Assembly (NCBI RefSeq): GCF_022345965.1
Contig: NZ_JAKRMU010000006.1
Span: forward strand, 1 to 64,000
Direction of reading: 5' to 3'
Length of the DNA stretch: 64,000 nucleotides
From: Corynebacterium sp. ACRQK
Lineage (GTDB): Bacteria > Actinomycetota > Actinomycetes > Mycobacteriales > Mycobacteriaceae
The notes under the pieces were generated by a model. That model saw nothing but the letters and a program-made list of their open reading frames with translations, did not search any database and had not been told where the DNA came from. The position numbers and the translations under genes were made by a program. Below are positions 53,739 through 63,294 of this stretch, piece by piece (position 1 is the first letter of the stretch; each line of letters starts with the position of its first letter).

Positions 53739-55330
53739 CCGAGGGTAAAAACGGAAACATCGGGCGCACTCTGAACTACGCGGCGTGCTCTGACCGTGGC
53801 CTGGTTCGCGGCAATAACGAAGACTCTGCCTATGCTGGCCCGCGTCTGCTGGCTTTGGCTGACGGCATGGGTGGCCACGCCGCCGGCGAGGTTGCCTCCC
53901 AGTTCCTCATTAATGCTCTCAGCCCCCTGGATTCCCCGCTGATCGACGAGCCTAACAACCGCGATCAGCTGGAGAATCTACTGGCCACGGCCACGGACGA
54001 GGGCAACCAGGACATCGCCGCACACGTCGACGAGCACCCAAACTTGGACGGCATGGGCTGCACCCTGACCTCCATGCTTTTCCGCGAGGACGAGGTCGCC
54101 ATCTGCCACATCGGCGATTCCCGTGGCTACCGCCTGCGCGACGGCGAGCTGCGCCAGGTCACCAAGGATGACACGTTCGTGCAGTCCCTCGTCGATGAGG
54201 GCAAGCTCGACCCCGCGGATGTAAGCAGCCACCCACAGCGTTCCCTCATTCTCAAGGCCCTCACCGGCCGCCCCGTCGAGCCGACTCTATGGCGCGAAAA
54301 AACGCAGGTCGGCGACCGCTTCATGCTCTGCTCCGACGGGCTTTCGGATCCCGTCAGTATCGACACGATCCGCGAGATTCTCTCCCGTGGCACCCCGGAG
54401 AAGGCTGCCCGCAAGCTCGTTGAGATGGCGCTGCGTGGCGGCGGCCCGGACAACGTCACCGTTGTTGTTGCCGATGTTGTTGGTTTTGACGCCGACTCCA
54501 ACGCCCCGACGGACCCAGAGCTCACCCTGCCACCCCGTCCGGTGATGGCGGGAGCTATTGCAGGTGAGGCAGTGGATATGCCACGACCGAATTCTTCGGC
54601 AGCCCGCGCAGCGGCAATTCAAGGGCTGTCGACAACGACGGCGGCGTCACCAGAAAACGATAAGGAAGACGACGAACCCGAACCTGCGACGGCCAAGGGT
54701 AGCCACGATCGCACAGGTAAAGGCAACAATGTCCACGGCGATGGTCAAGCCGCAGGCGATGCAGAGCCCAGCGCGGCCAAAAAGCCGAAGAAATCCCGGC
54801 GCGGGCTGTGGGTGACCCTGGCGATCATTCTGGCCGTTGTGCTGGCGGGTGGCGCGGTGACCTATGTGATGTACCAGCGAGTGAAGGACACGTACTACGT
54901 CACCGCGGATAACTCGCAGATCAAGGTGATGAACGGCACTGATTCTTCCGTGATGGGACTCAAGCTGAACTCTGTGCACCAGGACGTCTGCCTGGACGAC
55001 GAAGGCAAGGCAACCTTCGTGGATCCGGGTGCGGGCGGCGATTGCCACCTGTTTAAGACCTCCGATCTGACTCCGGCAGCGCAGGGCGCACTGTCGGACC
55101 TGCCGGAGGATTCCTACGACAAGGTCACCGGCCAGGTCAACCGTTTGGCGGAGCAGACGCTGCCGGTTTGTGTGACGCGGGTGCCGGCGGACGGAGGCAA
55201 GAGCGGCTCCGACAAGGACAACGAGGACGACAAGGCCAAAGACAAGAAGGACAGCAAAGACAACTCAAAGAAGAGCGAAGCGCCCGAAGACCTCACGACC
55301 CCCGGAGTCTCCTGTCGCGAGGTGAAGTAA
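53735..55330 (+). CDS. pstP: PP2C-type Ser/Thr phosphatase PstP
   Basis: 531 residues. It reverses the PknA/PknB phosphorylations. The PPM domain (about 10-245) has the metal-binding Asp residues in NNEDSAY, LADGMGGHAAGE, HIGDSRGYRL and GGGPDNVTVV. A Pro/Ala linker is followed by one helix (about 352-374) and an extracellular part with two Cys and a Lys/Asp-rich tail before the C-terminus. The linker segment ASPEND is encoded by a dispersed-motif copy (54643-54649). Start ATG 53735 overlaps the fhaB stop. Confidence 0.93.
   Translation: MTEGKNGNIGRTLNYAACSDRGLVRGNNEDSAYAGPRLLALADGMGGHAAGEVASQFLINALSPLDSPLIDEPNNRDQLENLLATATDEGNQDIAAHVDEHPNLDGMGCTLTSMLFREDEVAICHIGDSRGYRLRDGELRQVTKDDTFVQSLVDEGKLDPADVSSHPQRSLILKALTGRPVEPTLWREKTQVGDRFMLCSDGLSDPVSIDTIREILSRGTPEKAARKLVEMALRGGGPDNVTVVVADVVGFDADSNAPTDPELTLPPRPVMAGAIAGEAVDMPRPNSSAARAAAIQGLSTTTAASPENDKEDDEPEPATAKGSHDRTGKGNNVHGDGQAAGDAEPSAAKKPKKSRRGLWVTLAIILAVVLAGGAVTYVMYQRVKDTYYVTADNSQIKVMNGTDSSVMGLKLNSVHQDVCLDDEGKATFVDPGAGGDCHLFKTSDLTPAAQGALSDLPEDSYDKVTGQVNRLAEQTLPVCVTRVPADGGKSGSDKDNEDDKAKDKKDSKDNSKKSEAPEDLTTPGVSCREVK
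54641..54658 (+). repeat. Dispersed GGCGTCA motif in pstP
   Basis: GCGGCGTCACCAGAAAAC, in the disordered linker before the membrane helix. Confidence 0.5.
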
Positions 55331-55333
55331 CTT

Positions 55334-56641
55334 ATGAAGCTTTTTAGCCGACGCACCGAGGCTGGCCTGTTGCTGCTGGCCGCCGTTGTTTTGCTGCTGG
55401 CCATCGTGGCGCTGGAGATCTCGCAGGGCAAGGAAATCAGCTCCGAGGTGTTCTACCTGGTCGGTGGATTCTTCGTAACCTTCCTGGTGGCGCACCTAGT
55501 GGTGTGCTGGACGGCCCCGGAAGCCGACCAGATCATGCTGCCCATCGCTGCCCTGCTCAATGGCCTGGGGCTGGTGATGATCTACCGGCTGGACCTCGGC
55601 TCAGGGCTCACACTGGCGAAGTCGCAGATTATGTGGACCGCCCTGGGTGTGATCCTGTTCTGTCTGGTTATTGGCTTCCTGCGGGACCACCGTTCGCTGC
55701 AGAACTACTCTTATCTGCTGGGCCTGGCGGGCCTCATCCTGACGGCCCTGCCGATCATCTGGCCTACCTCCCTGAACGCGGACGCAAAAGTGTGGATCAG
55801 CATCGGCCCGTTCTCTATCCAACCCGGCGAGTTCGCAAAGATCATGCTGCTGCTGTTCTTCGCCGCACTGCTGGTGAATAAGCGCCGCCTGTTCAACGTG
55901 GCCGGCAAGTCCTTCCTGGGTTTGCAGTTCCCGCGTCTGCGCGACCTGGGCCCGCTGTTTCTGGTGTGGGGCATCGCGCTGATGATCATGGCCGCGCAGA
56001 ATGACTTCGGCCCTGCCCTGCTGCTGTTCGGCACTGTGCTTGGCATGCTGTACATAGCCACCGGCCGCGCCTCCTGGCTGGTGCTGGGCCTCGGCCTGGC
56101 TTTCATCGGCGCATTCGGCGTGTACCAGATTTCGGCGAAGATTCAGGATCGCGTGTCCAACTTTGTGGATCCTCTGGCGAACTACGACGGCAACGGCTTC
56201 CAGCTCTCCCAGGCCTTGTTTGGCATGTCCTTCGGTGGCGTGACCGGCCGCGGCCTGGGCGAGGGTTACCCGAACAACATCCCCGTCGCGCACTCCGACT
56301 TCATCCTGGCCGCCATCGGCGAGGAACTGGGGCTGATCGGTCTGGCGGCCGTGCTGCTGGCTTACACAGTGTTCGTCTCGCGCGGTTTCAACACGGCCAT
56401 GCGAGCTCGCGATTCCTACGGCAAGCTCGTTGCCGCGGGGCTGTCGCTGACGATCGCCATCCAGGTTTTCGTGGTCACCGGTGGTATTTCCCGCCTGCTG
56501 CCCATGACCGGCCTCACCACGCCGTTCCTGTCGCACGGTGGTTCGTCGCTGTTGGCGAACTACATACTGTTGGCAATTATTCTTCGTATTTCTCATGACG
56601 CCCGCACGCCCCTGGCCATTAAGGAAAGGGAGGAAGCATGA
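55334..56641 (+). CDS. rodA: SEDS-family peptidoglycan glycosyltransferase RodA
   Basis: 435 residues and about twelve helices of the FtsW/RodA/SpoVE family. It polymerises lipid II with the class B PBP encoded next. GLGLVMIYRLD, QPGEFAKIM, and the C-terminal TGGISRLLPMTGLTTPFLSHGGSSLLANY with the conserved PFLSxGGS motif are diagnostic. Position between pstP and pbpA matches the actinobacterial cluster. The gene ends by overlapping the pbpA start (ATGA). Confidence 0.95.
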   Translation: MKLFSRRTEAGLLLLAAVVLLLAIVALEISQGKEISSEVFYLVGGFFVTFLVAHLVVCWTAPEADQIMLPIAALLNGLGLVMIYRLDLGSGLTLAKSQIMWTALGVILFCLVIGFLRDHRSLQNYSYLLGLAGLILTALPIIWPTSLNADAKVWISIGPFSIQPGEFAKIMLLLFFAALLVNKRRLFNVAGKSFLGLQFPRLRDLGPLFLVWGIALMIMAAQNDFGPALLLFGTVLGMLYIATGRASWLVLGLGLAFIGAFGVYQISAKIQDRVSNFVDPLANYDGNGFQLSQALFGMSFGGVTGRGLGEGYPNNIPVAHSDFILAAIGEELGLIGLAAVLLAYTVFVSRGFNTAMRARDSYGKLVAAGLSLTIAIQVFVVTGGISRLLPMTGLTTPFLSHGGSSLLANYILLAIILRISHDARTPLAIKEREEA

Positions 56642-58086
56642 ACCGCTCTATCCGCGCGGTAGCCATCTTTAGCTTCATCTTGGTGGTCGCCCTCATCGCA
56701 AACCTGACCTACATCCAAGGCTTCCAGCAGAAGTCGCTGGCGCAGAATCCGCTGAATTCGCGTCAATTCCTAGAGGCCAAGTCGAAGGAACGGGGCAGGA
56801 TCATCGCCGGCGACCAGGTGCTGGCGAAGTCTGTGAAGGATTCCGACGACTTCTACGACCGCGAGTACCCGTACATGTCCGCCAAGTACGGCTCCGTGAT
56901 CGGCTACCTATCCGACCAATATGGTGCCTCGGGTATCGAGTCTTCCCAGAACTCCATCCTGACCGGCGAGGACGATTCCCTATTCGCCACCCGCACGTGG
57001 GACATGCTGACGGGCAAGGAAGCCGGCGGGGCGAACGTGGAACTCACGCTCAATCCGCAGGTGCAGGAGGTAGCCTACGACCAGTTGGCCAACAAGGGTT
57101 ACTCCGGTTCCGTGGTGGCCCTGCGCCCGTCCACGGGCGAAGTGCTGGCAATGGCCAGCACCCCCTCGGCCGACCCTGCGCAGATTGTCGGCCCGCCGGC
57201 CGAGCAGGCCAAGACGAACTTCGAAAACTACGCCAACGACGATTCGGCCCCGCTGTTGAACCGCTCCACGCAGCAGATCCAGCCGCCGGGCTCGACGTTC
57301 AAGGTCATCACCACCGCGGCCGCACTGGAGGAGGGCGACACCCCGGAGACCTCCGTGACCGGCGCGCCGCAGATCACCCTGCCGGATACGACCACAACTC
57401 TGGAAAACTACGGCGGCGCGGCCTGCGGTGGTGGCGGCAACACCACCCTGCGCGAGGCCTTCAAGCGTTCCTGCAACACCGCCTTCGTGGACATCTCCAC
57501 CCGCCACGGCGCGGATAAGTTCAAAAAGATCTCCGAGAATTTCGGCATCGGGGAAAAGGACGACTACCTGGGCTTGCCGGTGGAGCCTTCTCGCCTGGGT
57601 GACATCCCGGACGGTGCGGCTCTGGGTCAGTCCTCCATCGGCCAGCGCGACGTGGCGCTGACTCCGCTGCAGAATGCGGTGATCGCCGCAACCATCGCCA
57701 ACGGTGGTGTGCGCATGAAGCCTTACCTGGTTAGCAAGATCACCGGCCGCGATCTTTCCACCCTGCGAACCACCAAGCCGCTGAAGGCTCAGCGTGCGGT
57801 GCCGGAGGAAACGGCCGATACGTTGAAGGATCTGATGGTGGAGGCCGAAAAGTGGGCCGGCGGCGATGCCTCCATCGCTTCGAAGACGGGTACCGCCGAG
57901 CACGGCGAGGATTCTCGCAACTCCGACCCGCACGCCTGGTACATCGCGTTTTCCACCTCCGCCGATGTGGCGGTAGCCGTTCTGGTGGAAAACGGTGGTG
58001 ACCGCGGGCGGGCGGCTACCGGTGGTTCGGTGGCCGGCCCCATCGGCCGAGCCGTGATCCACGCAGCAGAGAAGGAGCAGCAGTAG
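56638..58086 (+). CDS. pbpA: Class B penicillin-binding protein PbpA
   Basis: 482 residues: one N-terminal helix (about 7-28) and a transpeptidase domain with Ser219-Thr-Phe-Lys222 (acylation motif), Ser278-Cys-Asn280 and Lys416-Thr-Gly418. It crosslinks peptidoglycan at sites chosen with RodA. The short dimerisation part before residue 150 is typical of the mycobacterial PbpA type. It is four bases inside the rodA end and four bases before pknA. Confidence 0.95.
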   Translation: MNRSIRAVAIFSFILVVALIANLTYIQGFQQKSLAQNPLNSRQFLEAKSKERGRIIAGDQVLAKSVKDSDDFYDREYPYMSAKYGSVIGYLSDQYGASGIESSQNSILTGEDDSLFATRTWDMLTGKEAGGANVELTLNPQVQEVAYDQLANKGYSGSVVALRPSTGEVLAMASTPSADPAQIVGPPAEQAKTNFENYANDDSAPLLNRSTQQIQPPGSTFKVITTAAALEEGDTPETSVTGAPQITLPDTTTTLENYGGAACGGGGNTTLREAFKRSCNTAFVDISTRHGADKFKKISENFGIGEKDDYLGLPVEPSRLGDIPDGAALGQSSIGQRDVALTPLQNAVIAATIANGGVRMKPYLVSKITGRDLSTLRTTKPLKAQRAVPEETADTLKDLMVEAEKWAGGDASIASKTGTAEHGEDSRNSDPHAWYIAFSTSADVAVAVLVENGGDRGRAATGGSVAGPIGRAVIHAAEKEQQ

Positions 58087-58089
58087 GCG

Positions 58090-59745
58090 ATGAGCGATTC
58101 CCGTCAACCCGACCGCACCGAAATCGAGCGGACGCAGCGGCTTTTGGGCGAGCGCTTCGAGCTGCAGTGGATCATCGGCCGTGGTGGCATGTCCACCGTG
58201 TGGCTGGCCCACGATATCGAAAAGCAGCGCGACGTGGCCGTTAAGATCCTCAAGCCGGAGTACACAGAAAACGAGGAGTTCCGCACGCGCTTCCGCAATG
58301 AGGCCTCCGCAGCGCAGGATCTCGACAGCCCTAACGTCGTTGACACCTACGAGTCCGGCGAAGTCGAGGATCCGGACAACGGTACGGTGTTTTGCTACAT
58401 CATCATGGAGTACATCCGCGGTGAGTCCCTGGCCGATGTGCTCTCGCGCGAATCCTCGCTGCCGCAGAATCTGGCGCTGGACGTATTGACGCAAACTGCT
58501 GCGGGGCTGATGACTATCCACGAAGCCGGACTGGTGCACCGCGATATTAAACCGGGCAACCTACTCATCACCTCCGATGGGTTCGTGAAGATCACGGACT
58601 TTGGCATTGCCAAGGCTGCCGCCGCAGTGCCATTGACCCGCACGGGCATGGTGGTTGGAACCGCCCAGTACGTCTCCCCCGAGCAGGCTCAGGGCGACCA
58701 GGTCGGCCCGGCCAGCGACGTGTACTCCTTGGGCGTGGTCGGCTTCGAGATGCTGGCGGGCTACCGCCCATTTTCCGGCGAATCCACCGTGTCCGTGGCG
58801 ATCAAGCACATCTCAGAAACCCCGCCGGAACTGCCAGAAGAGGTCGACCCCAACCTGCGGGAATTGATCAAGGTATGCCTCCGCAAAAATCCGCGGACCC
58901 GCTACGCCGACGGCGCGGAGCTCGTAGCCGCCACTGTCATGGTGACCGAGGGGAAGCAACCCCCGTCACCGCACAACGTGCCAAACGTAAGCCCCGAGCC
59001 ACACCCGCTGACCGAGCAGCTAGGCAACGTTGCCAGCGGACCGGGGACTCGAGTGCCCTCAGTGCCTGGGCCCGGGTATGAGCCGGGATCAGGACACGGG
59101 CCCGGTCAAGATCCCGGCTACCCTGATTCCCCCGGCCCAGCTGCCGCTGCAGGTGCCCCGGCCACAGGCACGGGCTACCCCGCGATGGCGCGCGGAACGG
59201 GTGGGGGGCAGGGGGCGTCACCAAAAAAGAACCGCTTGATCATCGCGGTGCTGGCTCTGGTGAGCATCCTCGCGCTTGCGCTGGCCACCTTCCTGCTGAC
59301 GAACGGTGGCGACGAAGAAGCGCCTAATCCATCGACAATGACCGTAACCAACGAGGTCACGACCAGCCCGACGGAGGAAGAAGGAGAGCCGGCTAACCCG
59401 GATGGCAACGTCCCCGCGCCGGTTGACCCGGGGCCGACGGACACGACAGATGGTCCGGAACCCGCACCGGGGACTGAGACCACGCCGGAACCGCCGGAGA
59501 CCTCCGACGAGCGAGAGCCTTCGTTCCCCACCTTGCCGACCATTCCGAACGGTGGTGGGCGCGGCAACGGCAACGACAACGGCGGCAATGGTGGTCAGGG
59601 CGGCAACGGCGGCAATGGAGATAATCACAACACTGCCCGCCCGAACGGCCCGCAGACGAACGACAACGCAACCTCGGCGGACACCGATGTACCTGCCGAA
59701 TTGCGCAATATGGAGGCGGATCCGGAAGGCCAACCAGTGCTTTAA
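58090..59745 (+). CDS. pknA: Ser/Thr protein kinase PknA
   Basis: 551 residues. The kinase domain spans about 15-285: GRGGMSTV, the ATP-binding Lys52, HRD152 in HRDIKPGNLL, DFG, and the activation loop LTRTGMVVGTAQYVSPEQ. A Pro/Gly-rich linker leads to one helix (about 382-402) and a tail very rich in Pro, Thr, Asn and Gly. No PASTA repeat is present. It phosphorylates division and wall-synthesis proteins such as FtsZ and MurC in relatives. ASPKKN, directly before the helix, is encoded by a dispersed-motif copy. Confidence 0.95.
   Translation: MSDSRQPDRTEIERTQRLLGERFELQWIIGRGGMSTVWLAHDIEKQRDVAVKILKPEYTENEEFRTRFRNEASAAQDLDSPNVVDTYESGEVEDPDNGTVFCYIIMEYIRGESLADVLSRESSLPQNLALDVLTQTAAGLMTIHEAGLVHRDIKPGNLLITSDGFVKITDFGIAKAAAAVPLTRTGMVVGTAQYVSPEQAQGDQVGPASDVYSLGVVGFEMLAGYRPFSGESTVSVAIKHISETPPELPEEVDPNLRELIKVCLRKNPRTRYADGAELVAATVMVTEGKQPPSPHNVPNVSPEPHPLTEQLGNVASGPGTRVPSVPGPGYEPGSGHGPGQDPGYPDSPGPAAAAGAPATGTGYPAMARGTGGGQGASPKKNRLIIAVLALVSILALALATFLLTNGGDEEAPNPSTMTVTNEVTTSPTEEEGEPANPDGNVPAPVDPGPTDTTDGPEPAPGTETTPEPPETSDEREPSFPTLPTIPNGGGRGNGNDNGGNGGQGGNGGNGDNHNTARPNGPQTNDNATSADTDVPAELRNMEADPEGQPVL
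59211..59230 (+). repeat. Dispersed GGCGTCA motif in pknA
   Basis: GGGGGCGTCACCAAAAAAGA at the junction before the membrane helix. Confidence 0.55.
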
Positions 59746-59902
59746 GCACGATATTCTTAGGCAATGTGAAAGGGATAGAACTATGTCCACACAGCAATTT
59801 GGACTAGGATTTGTTAATCAAAGTGACTAGAGAATCATTTTGGGGTTAACTAGCGGCGCTGAGCCAGCAACATTGAGAGACGCAGACAAAGGAGCAGAAG
59901 GC

Positions 59903-62089
59903 GTGGACCGAATCGGTACAACCTTGGGCGGTCGATACCGCCTCGGTGCCAAGATCGGCACCGGTGGCATGTCTGACGTGTACGCCGCTACCGATGAACT
60001 GCTCGGCCGCGACGTTGCAGTGAAGATGATGCGCCCCGACCTGGCGCGAGACACCACCTTTCTGGAGCGCTTCCGCCGCGAAGCGCAGAATGCTGCGAAG
60101 CTGAACCACCCCGCCATCGTCGCCGTCTACGACACGGGTCAAACCCCGGAAGAGGACGGTGCGGTGCCGTACATCGTCATGGAGCGCGTCCACGGCGAAA
60201 CGCTGCGCGACATCATCCAGGACTCCGGCAAGATGAGCCTGAACGATGCCGCGGCGGTCATGTCCCAAGTCTGCTCGGCACTGTATTTCTCGCACGAGGC
60301 GGGCATCATTCACCGCGATATCAAGCCGGCGAACGTCATGATCACCAACACCGGCGCGGTGAAGGTCATGGACTTCGGTATCGCACGCGCACTGAGCGAT
60401 AGCTCCTCTGCTATGACACAAACCGCCGCCGTCATCGGCACCGCCCAGTACCTCTCCCCCGAGCAGGCACGCGGCCAGTCCGCCGATGCACGTTCAGATA
60501 TTTATGCAGCCGGTTGTGTGTTCTACGAGCTGGCCACGGGCAAGGCTCCCTTCCACGGCGAGTCGCCCCTTTCCGTTGCCTTCCAGCACGTGCAGGAGAA
60601 CCCGGAGGCGCCTTCCCAGGTTCTGGGCATGCACCTGTCGAAGCGCGAGGCTTTAAGCCTGGACTCCATCACTCTGACCGCTATGGCGAAGTCGCCGTCG
60701 GATCGTTATGACGACGCGCAAGAGATGGCGACGGACCTGAAGCGTCTTTCCGAAGACCAACTGCCGCTGGTCGCCCAGGCCTATGCCAATGACGGCGACT
60801 CGGCTGATACTGGTTCTCACACCGCGGGCGGTGCTGCTGCCGGTGCCGCTGGCGCTGCGGGGTTGGCTGCCGGTGCCGCTGCTGCGGGCGCGGCGGGTGC
60901 GCACGCGAATAATGACGACGCGCAGACGTCAGTGATCCCCGCTAGCCATGGCGCCGCTAACGGAGCCGGTGCCGGTGCCACTGCTGGGGCTGCTGCCGCT
61001 GGCAACGGTGGGGGCGATGGCTACCACGACGGCAATTACGATGACGGCAATTACGATGACGGCGAATACTACGACGGCGAGTACGACGATGATTATGACG
61101 GCGAGTACGCCGACGAGTACTACGAGGATGAACCCAAGCGCCGCTGGTGGGCACCCATCGCTTGGGTGGCAGGTATCGCCGCATTAATCGCCGGCGGTTA
61201 CTTCGCCTACCAGGCATTTACCGGTGACGAAGAGCCAGAAAAACCTATCGCCGAAGCCGAGCAGGTGAAGATCCCGCTTGTGGCTAACAAGGACCGCGCC
61301 GAGGCGGAGAAGATTCTCAAGGACGCAGGGTTCGAGGTAACGGTCGAGCAGACCACGCACGACAAGATCGCGCGCGGCAAGGCCATCGGCACCGACCCGG
61401 CGGCCAACGCATCCGTGGACCGCGGCACCGAGATCAAGCTGTTGGTCTCCAGCGGCCGAGAGATCACCGATGTGCCGGATCTGACGGGCAAGACCACGGA
61501 GGAAGCGGTTCAGCTTCTGAAGGATGCGAAGCTGGTGCTGAACAAGGAAGTTAAGGAGGATGCCAGTGATGATGTGCCAAAGGGCAAGATCATCACGCAG
61601 ACTCCGCCACAGGGGTCGCAGGTCTCCACGGGCACGAAGGTGACAATCACCGTCTCCACGGGTCCGGAGGACGTTCGCGTACCTGTAGTCACCGGCCAGC
61701 AGGTCGAGGATGCCCGGGAGAATCTGGAATCCGCTGGCTTTAAGGTGGTTGTGCAAAATGTCGATTCTGTGGAGCGGAAGGGTCAGGTGCTTTCCGCCAC
61801 CAGCGAGGGTGAGAAGCTAGCCAAGGGCAGCGAGATCACCCTGGAAGTGTCTCTGGGCAACCAGTTCGAGATGCCGTCTCTGCAGGGCAAGAAGTTCGGT
61901 GATGTGTTCCGCGAGCTGCAGGCCGCCGGCTGGCGCGGTACCCCGGATCAGCTACACCGGGAGAACAAGAACACCACGGATCTGGGTCGCGTGGACGAGG
62001 TCGCGCAGCAGTCCATCCACAGTGGTGAGGTAATCAAGCGGGACGAAGACATCACCGTCACGGTGTACGTCTTCAACCTGCTGCCCTAA
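59903..62089 (+). CDS. pknB: Ser/Thr protein kinase PknB with PASTA repeats
   Basis: 728 residues from GTG 59903, behind GGAG. The kinase domain (about 8-275) has GTGGMSDVY, Lys41, HRD139 and MTQTAAVIGTAQYLSPEQ. Residues about 290-375 are Ala/Gly-rich and about 380-420 are a striking Asp/Tyr/Gly-rich run (DGNYDDGNYDDGEYYDG). One helix lies at about 430-450 and four extracellular PASTA repeats (from IPLVANK to the end) sense muropeptides or lipid II. It is the main regulator of growth and division in this group. Confidence 0.96.
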   Translation: MDRIGTTLGGRYRLGAKIGTGGMSDVYAATDELLGRDVAVKMMRPDLARDTTFLERFRREAQNAAKLNHPAIVAVYDTGQTPEEDGAVPYIVMERVHGETLRDIIQDSGKMSLNDAAAVMSQVCSALYFSHEAGIIHRDIKPANVMITNTGAVKVMDFGIARALSDSSSAMTQTAAVIGTAQYLSPEQARGQSADARSDIYAAGCVFYELATGKAPFHGESPLSVAFQHVQENPEAPSQVLGMHLSKREALSLDSITLTAMAKSPSDRYDDAQEMATDLKRLSEDQLPLVAQAYANDGDSADTGSHTAGGAAAGAAGAAGLAAGAAAAGAAGAHANNDDAQTSVIPASHGAANGAGAGATAGAAAAGNGGGDGYHDGNYDDGNYDDGEYYDGEYDDDYDGEYADEYYEDEPKRRWWAPIAWVAGIAALIAGGYFAYQAFTGDEEPEKPIAEAEQVKIPLVANKDRAEAEKILKDAGFEVTVEQTTHDKIARGKAIGTDPAANASVDRGTEIKLLVSSGREITDVPDLTGKTTEEAVQLLKDAKLVLNKEVKEDASDDVPKGKIITQTPPQGSQVSTGTKVTITVSTGPEDVRVPVVTGQQVEDARENLESAGFKVVVQNVDSVERKGQVLSATSEGEKLAKGSEITLEVSLGNQFEMPSLQGKKFGDVFRELQAAGWRGTPDQLHRENKNTTDLGRVDEVAQQSIHSGEVIKRDEDITVTVYVFNLLP

Positions 62090-62112
62090 TAGCAGCGGCG
62101 CCCCTAGGGGTC

Positions 62113-62841
62113 CTAGAGCATTGTGGCTTCGGCGCTGATCGCGCCGGTAACCTCCAGCTGCTCCTGCACCAGGCGATCCACCAGTTCGGCGGGCACTACC
62201 TCGCCCTTGCCGCTCAACCGCCCGGCTTCGTTCAGCCAGTTCGCCAGCATCAGGTGACCGTACTGTGTCATCACGGACTCGGGGTGGAACTGCACGGAGT
62301 GTATCGGCAGCGCCTGGTGGCGCATCGCCATAATCATGCCGGAATCGGCAGTCGCCGTGACCTTCAGCTCCACCGGAACAGTGTCGGGATCGACGGTGAG
62401 CGAGTGATAGCGCGTCACTCGGAACGGGCTCGGCACCCCGGCCAACACACCAGTGCCGTCGTGGGCCACGGGCGAGGTCTTGCCGTGGAAGAGTTCGTCT
62501 GCCCGCACGACGTTCGCACCAAAGTGCATGCCGATCGCCTGATGCCCCAGGCACACCCCGAACAGTGGAATCTGCTGTTCAACAGCGATTTTCAGCACGT
62601 CCAGCATGTGACCTGCCGCGTTCGGTTCGCCAGGTCCAGGGGATAGCAGAATCGCGTCGAAGCCCTGCAGCATGTCCGCCAGCGCATCTGTCTTGGCCCC
62701 GTCTGGGTTGCCGGCGCCGGTGAGCTCGGGGGCGTCATTGCGCAGTACCACACAGTCGTCCCCGCTGAAGCCCAGCTGTCCGATGTATTGCACGAGGTTG
62801 TAGACGAAGCTGTCGTAATTATCGATCACGAGAATGCGCAT
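62113..62841 (-). CDS. trpG: Glutamine amidotransferase, PabA/TrpG type
   Basis: 242 residues. The class I triad is Cys in GVCLGHQAIG plus His-Glu in QFHPESVMT; LLSPGPGEPNAAGHM is the family anchor. It supplies ammonia to chorismate-using synthases for p-aminobenzoate or anthranilate. The isolated position, away from trp genes, is the usual actinobacterial site next to pknB and suggests PabA rather than TrpG. A TAAACT -10 element ends seven bases before the ATG and no ribosome site is present, so the mRNA is probably leaderless. NDAPEL carries a dispersed-motif copy. Confidence 0.9.
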   Translation of the reverse strand: MRILVIDNYDSFVYNLVQYIGQLGFSGDDCVVLRNDAPELTGAGNPDGAKTDALADMLQGFDAILLSPGPGEPNAAGHMLDVLKIAVEQQIPLFGVCLGHQAIGMHFGANVVRADELFHGKTSPVAHDGTGVLAGVPSPFRVTRYHSLTVDPDTVPVELKVTATADSGMIMAMRHQALPIHSVQFHPESVMTQYGHLMLANWLNEAGRLSGKGEVVPAELVDRLVQEQLEVTGAISAEATML

Positions 62842-62977
62842 AGCAAAGAGTTTAGCGTGGCAGCGTGCATGGCTTTGTCGCGGTGTGCTGCTACTATCGT
62901 CTGGTACGTATTTTGCCCATGGGCGCTCGGTACCTCGTAGGCCGTCCGCTCCGCAGTCAATCGCTTCGAGGTTTTGA

Positions 62978-63253
<276 letters not shown>

Positions 63254-63294
63254 CGCCCGAGTTACCTCCCGGCACTGCTCCTAGTGGGGCGACC

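Noticed and set aside
56980-58539. A 519-codon minus-strand frame over pbpA/pknA
   Set aside because: PbpA and PknA motifs on the plus strand are complete and the antisense product has no recognisable domain.
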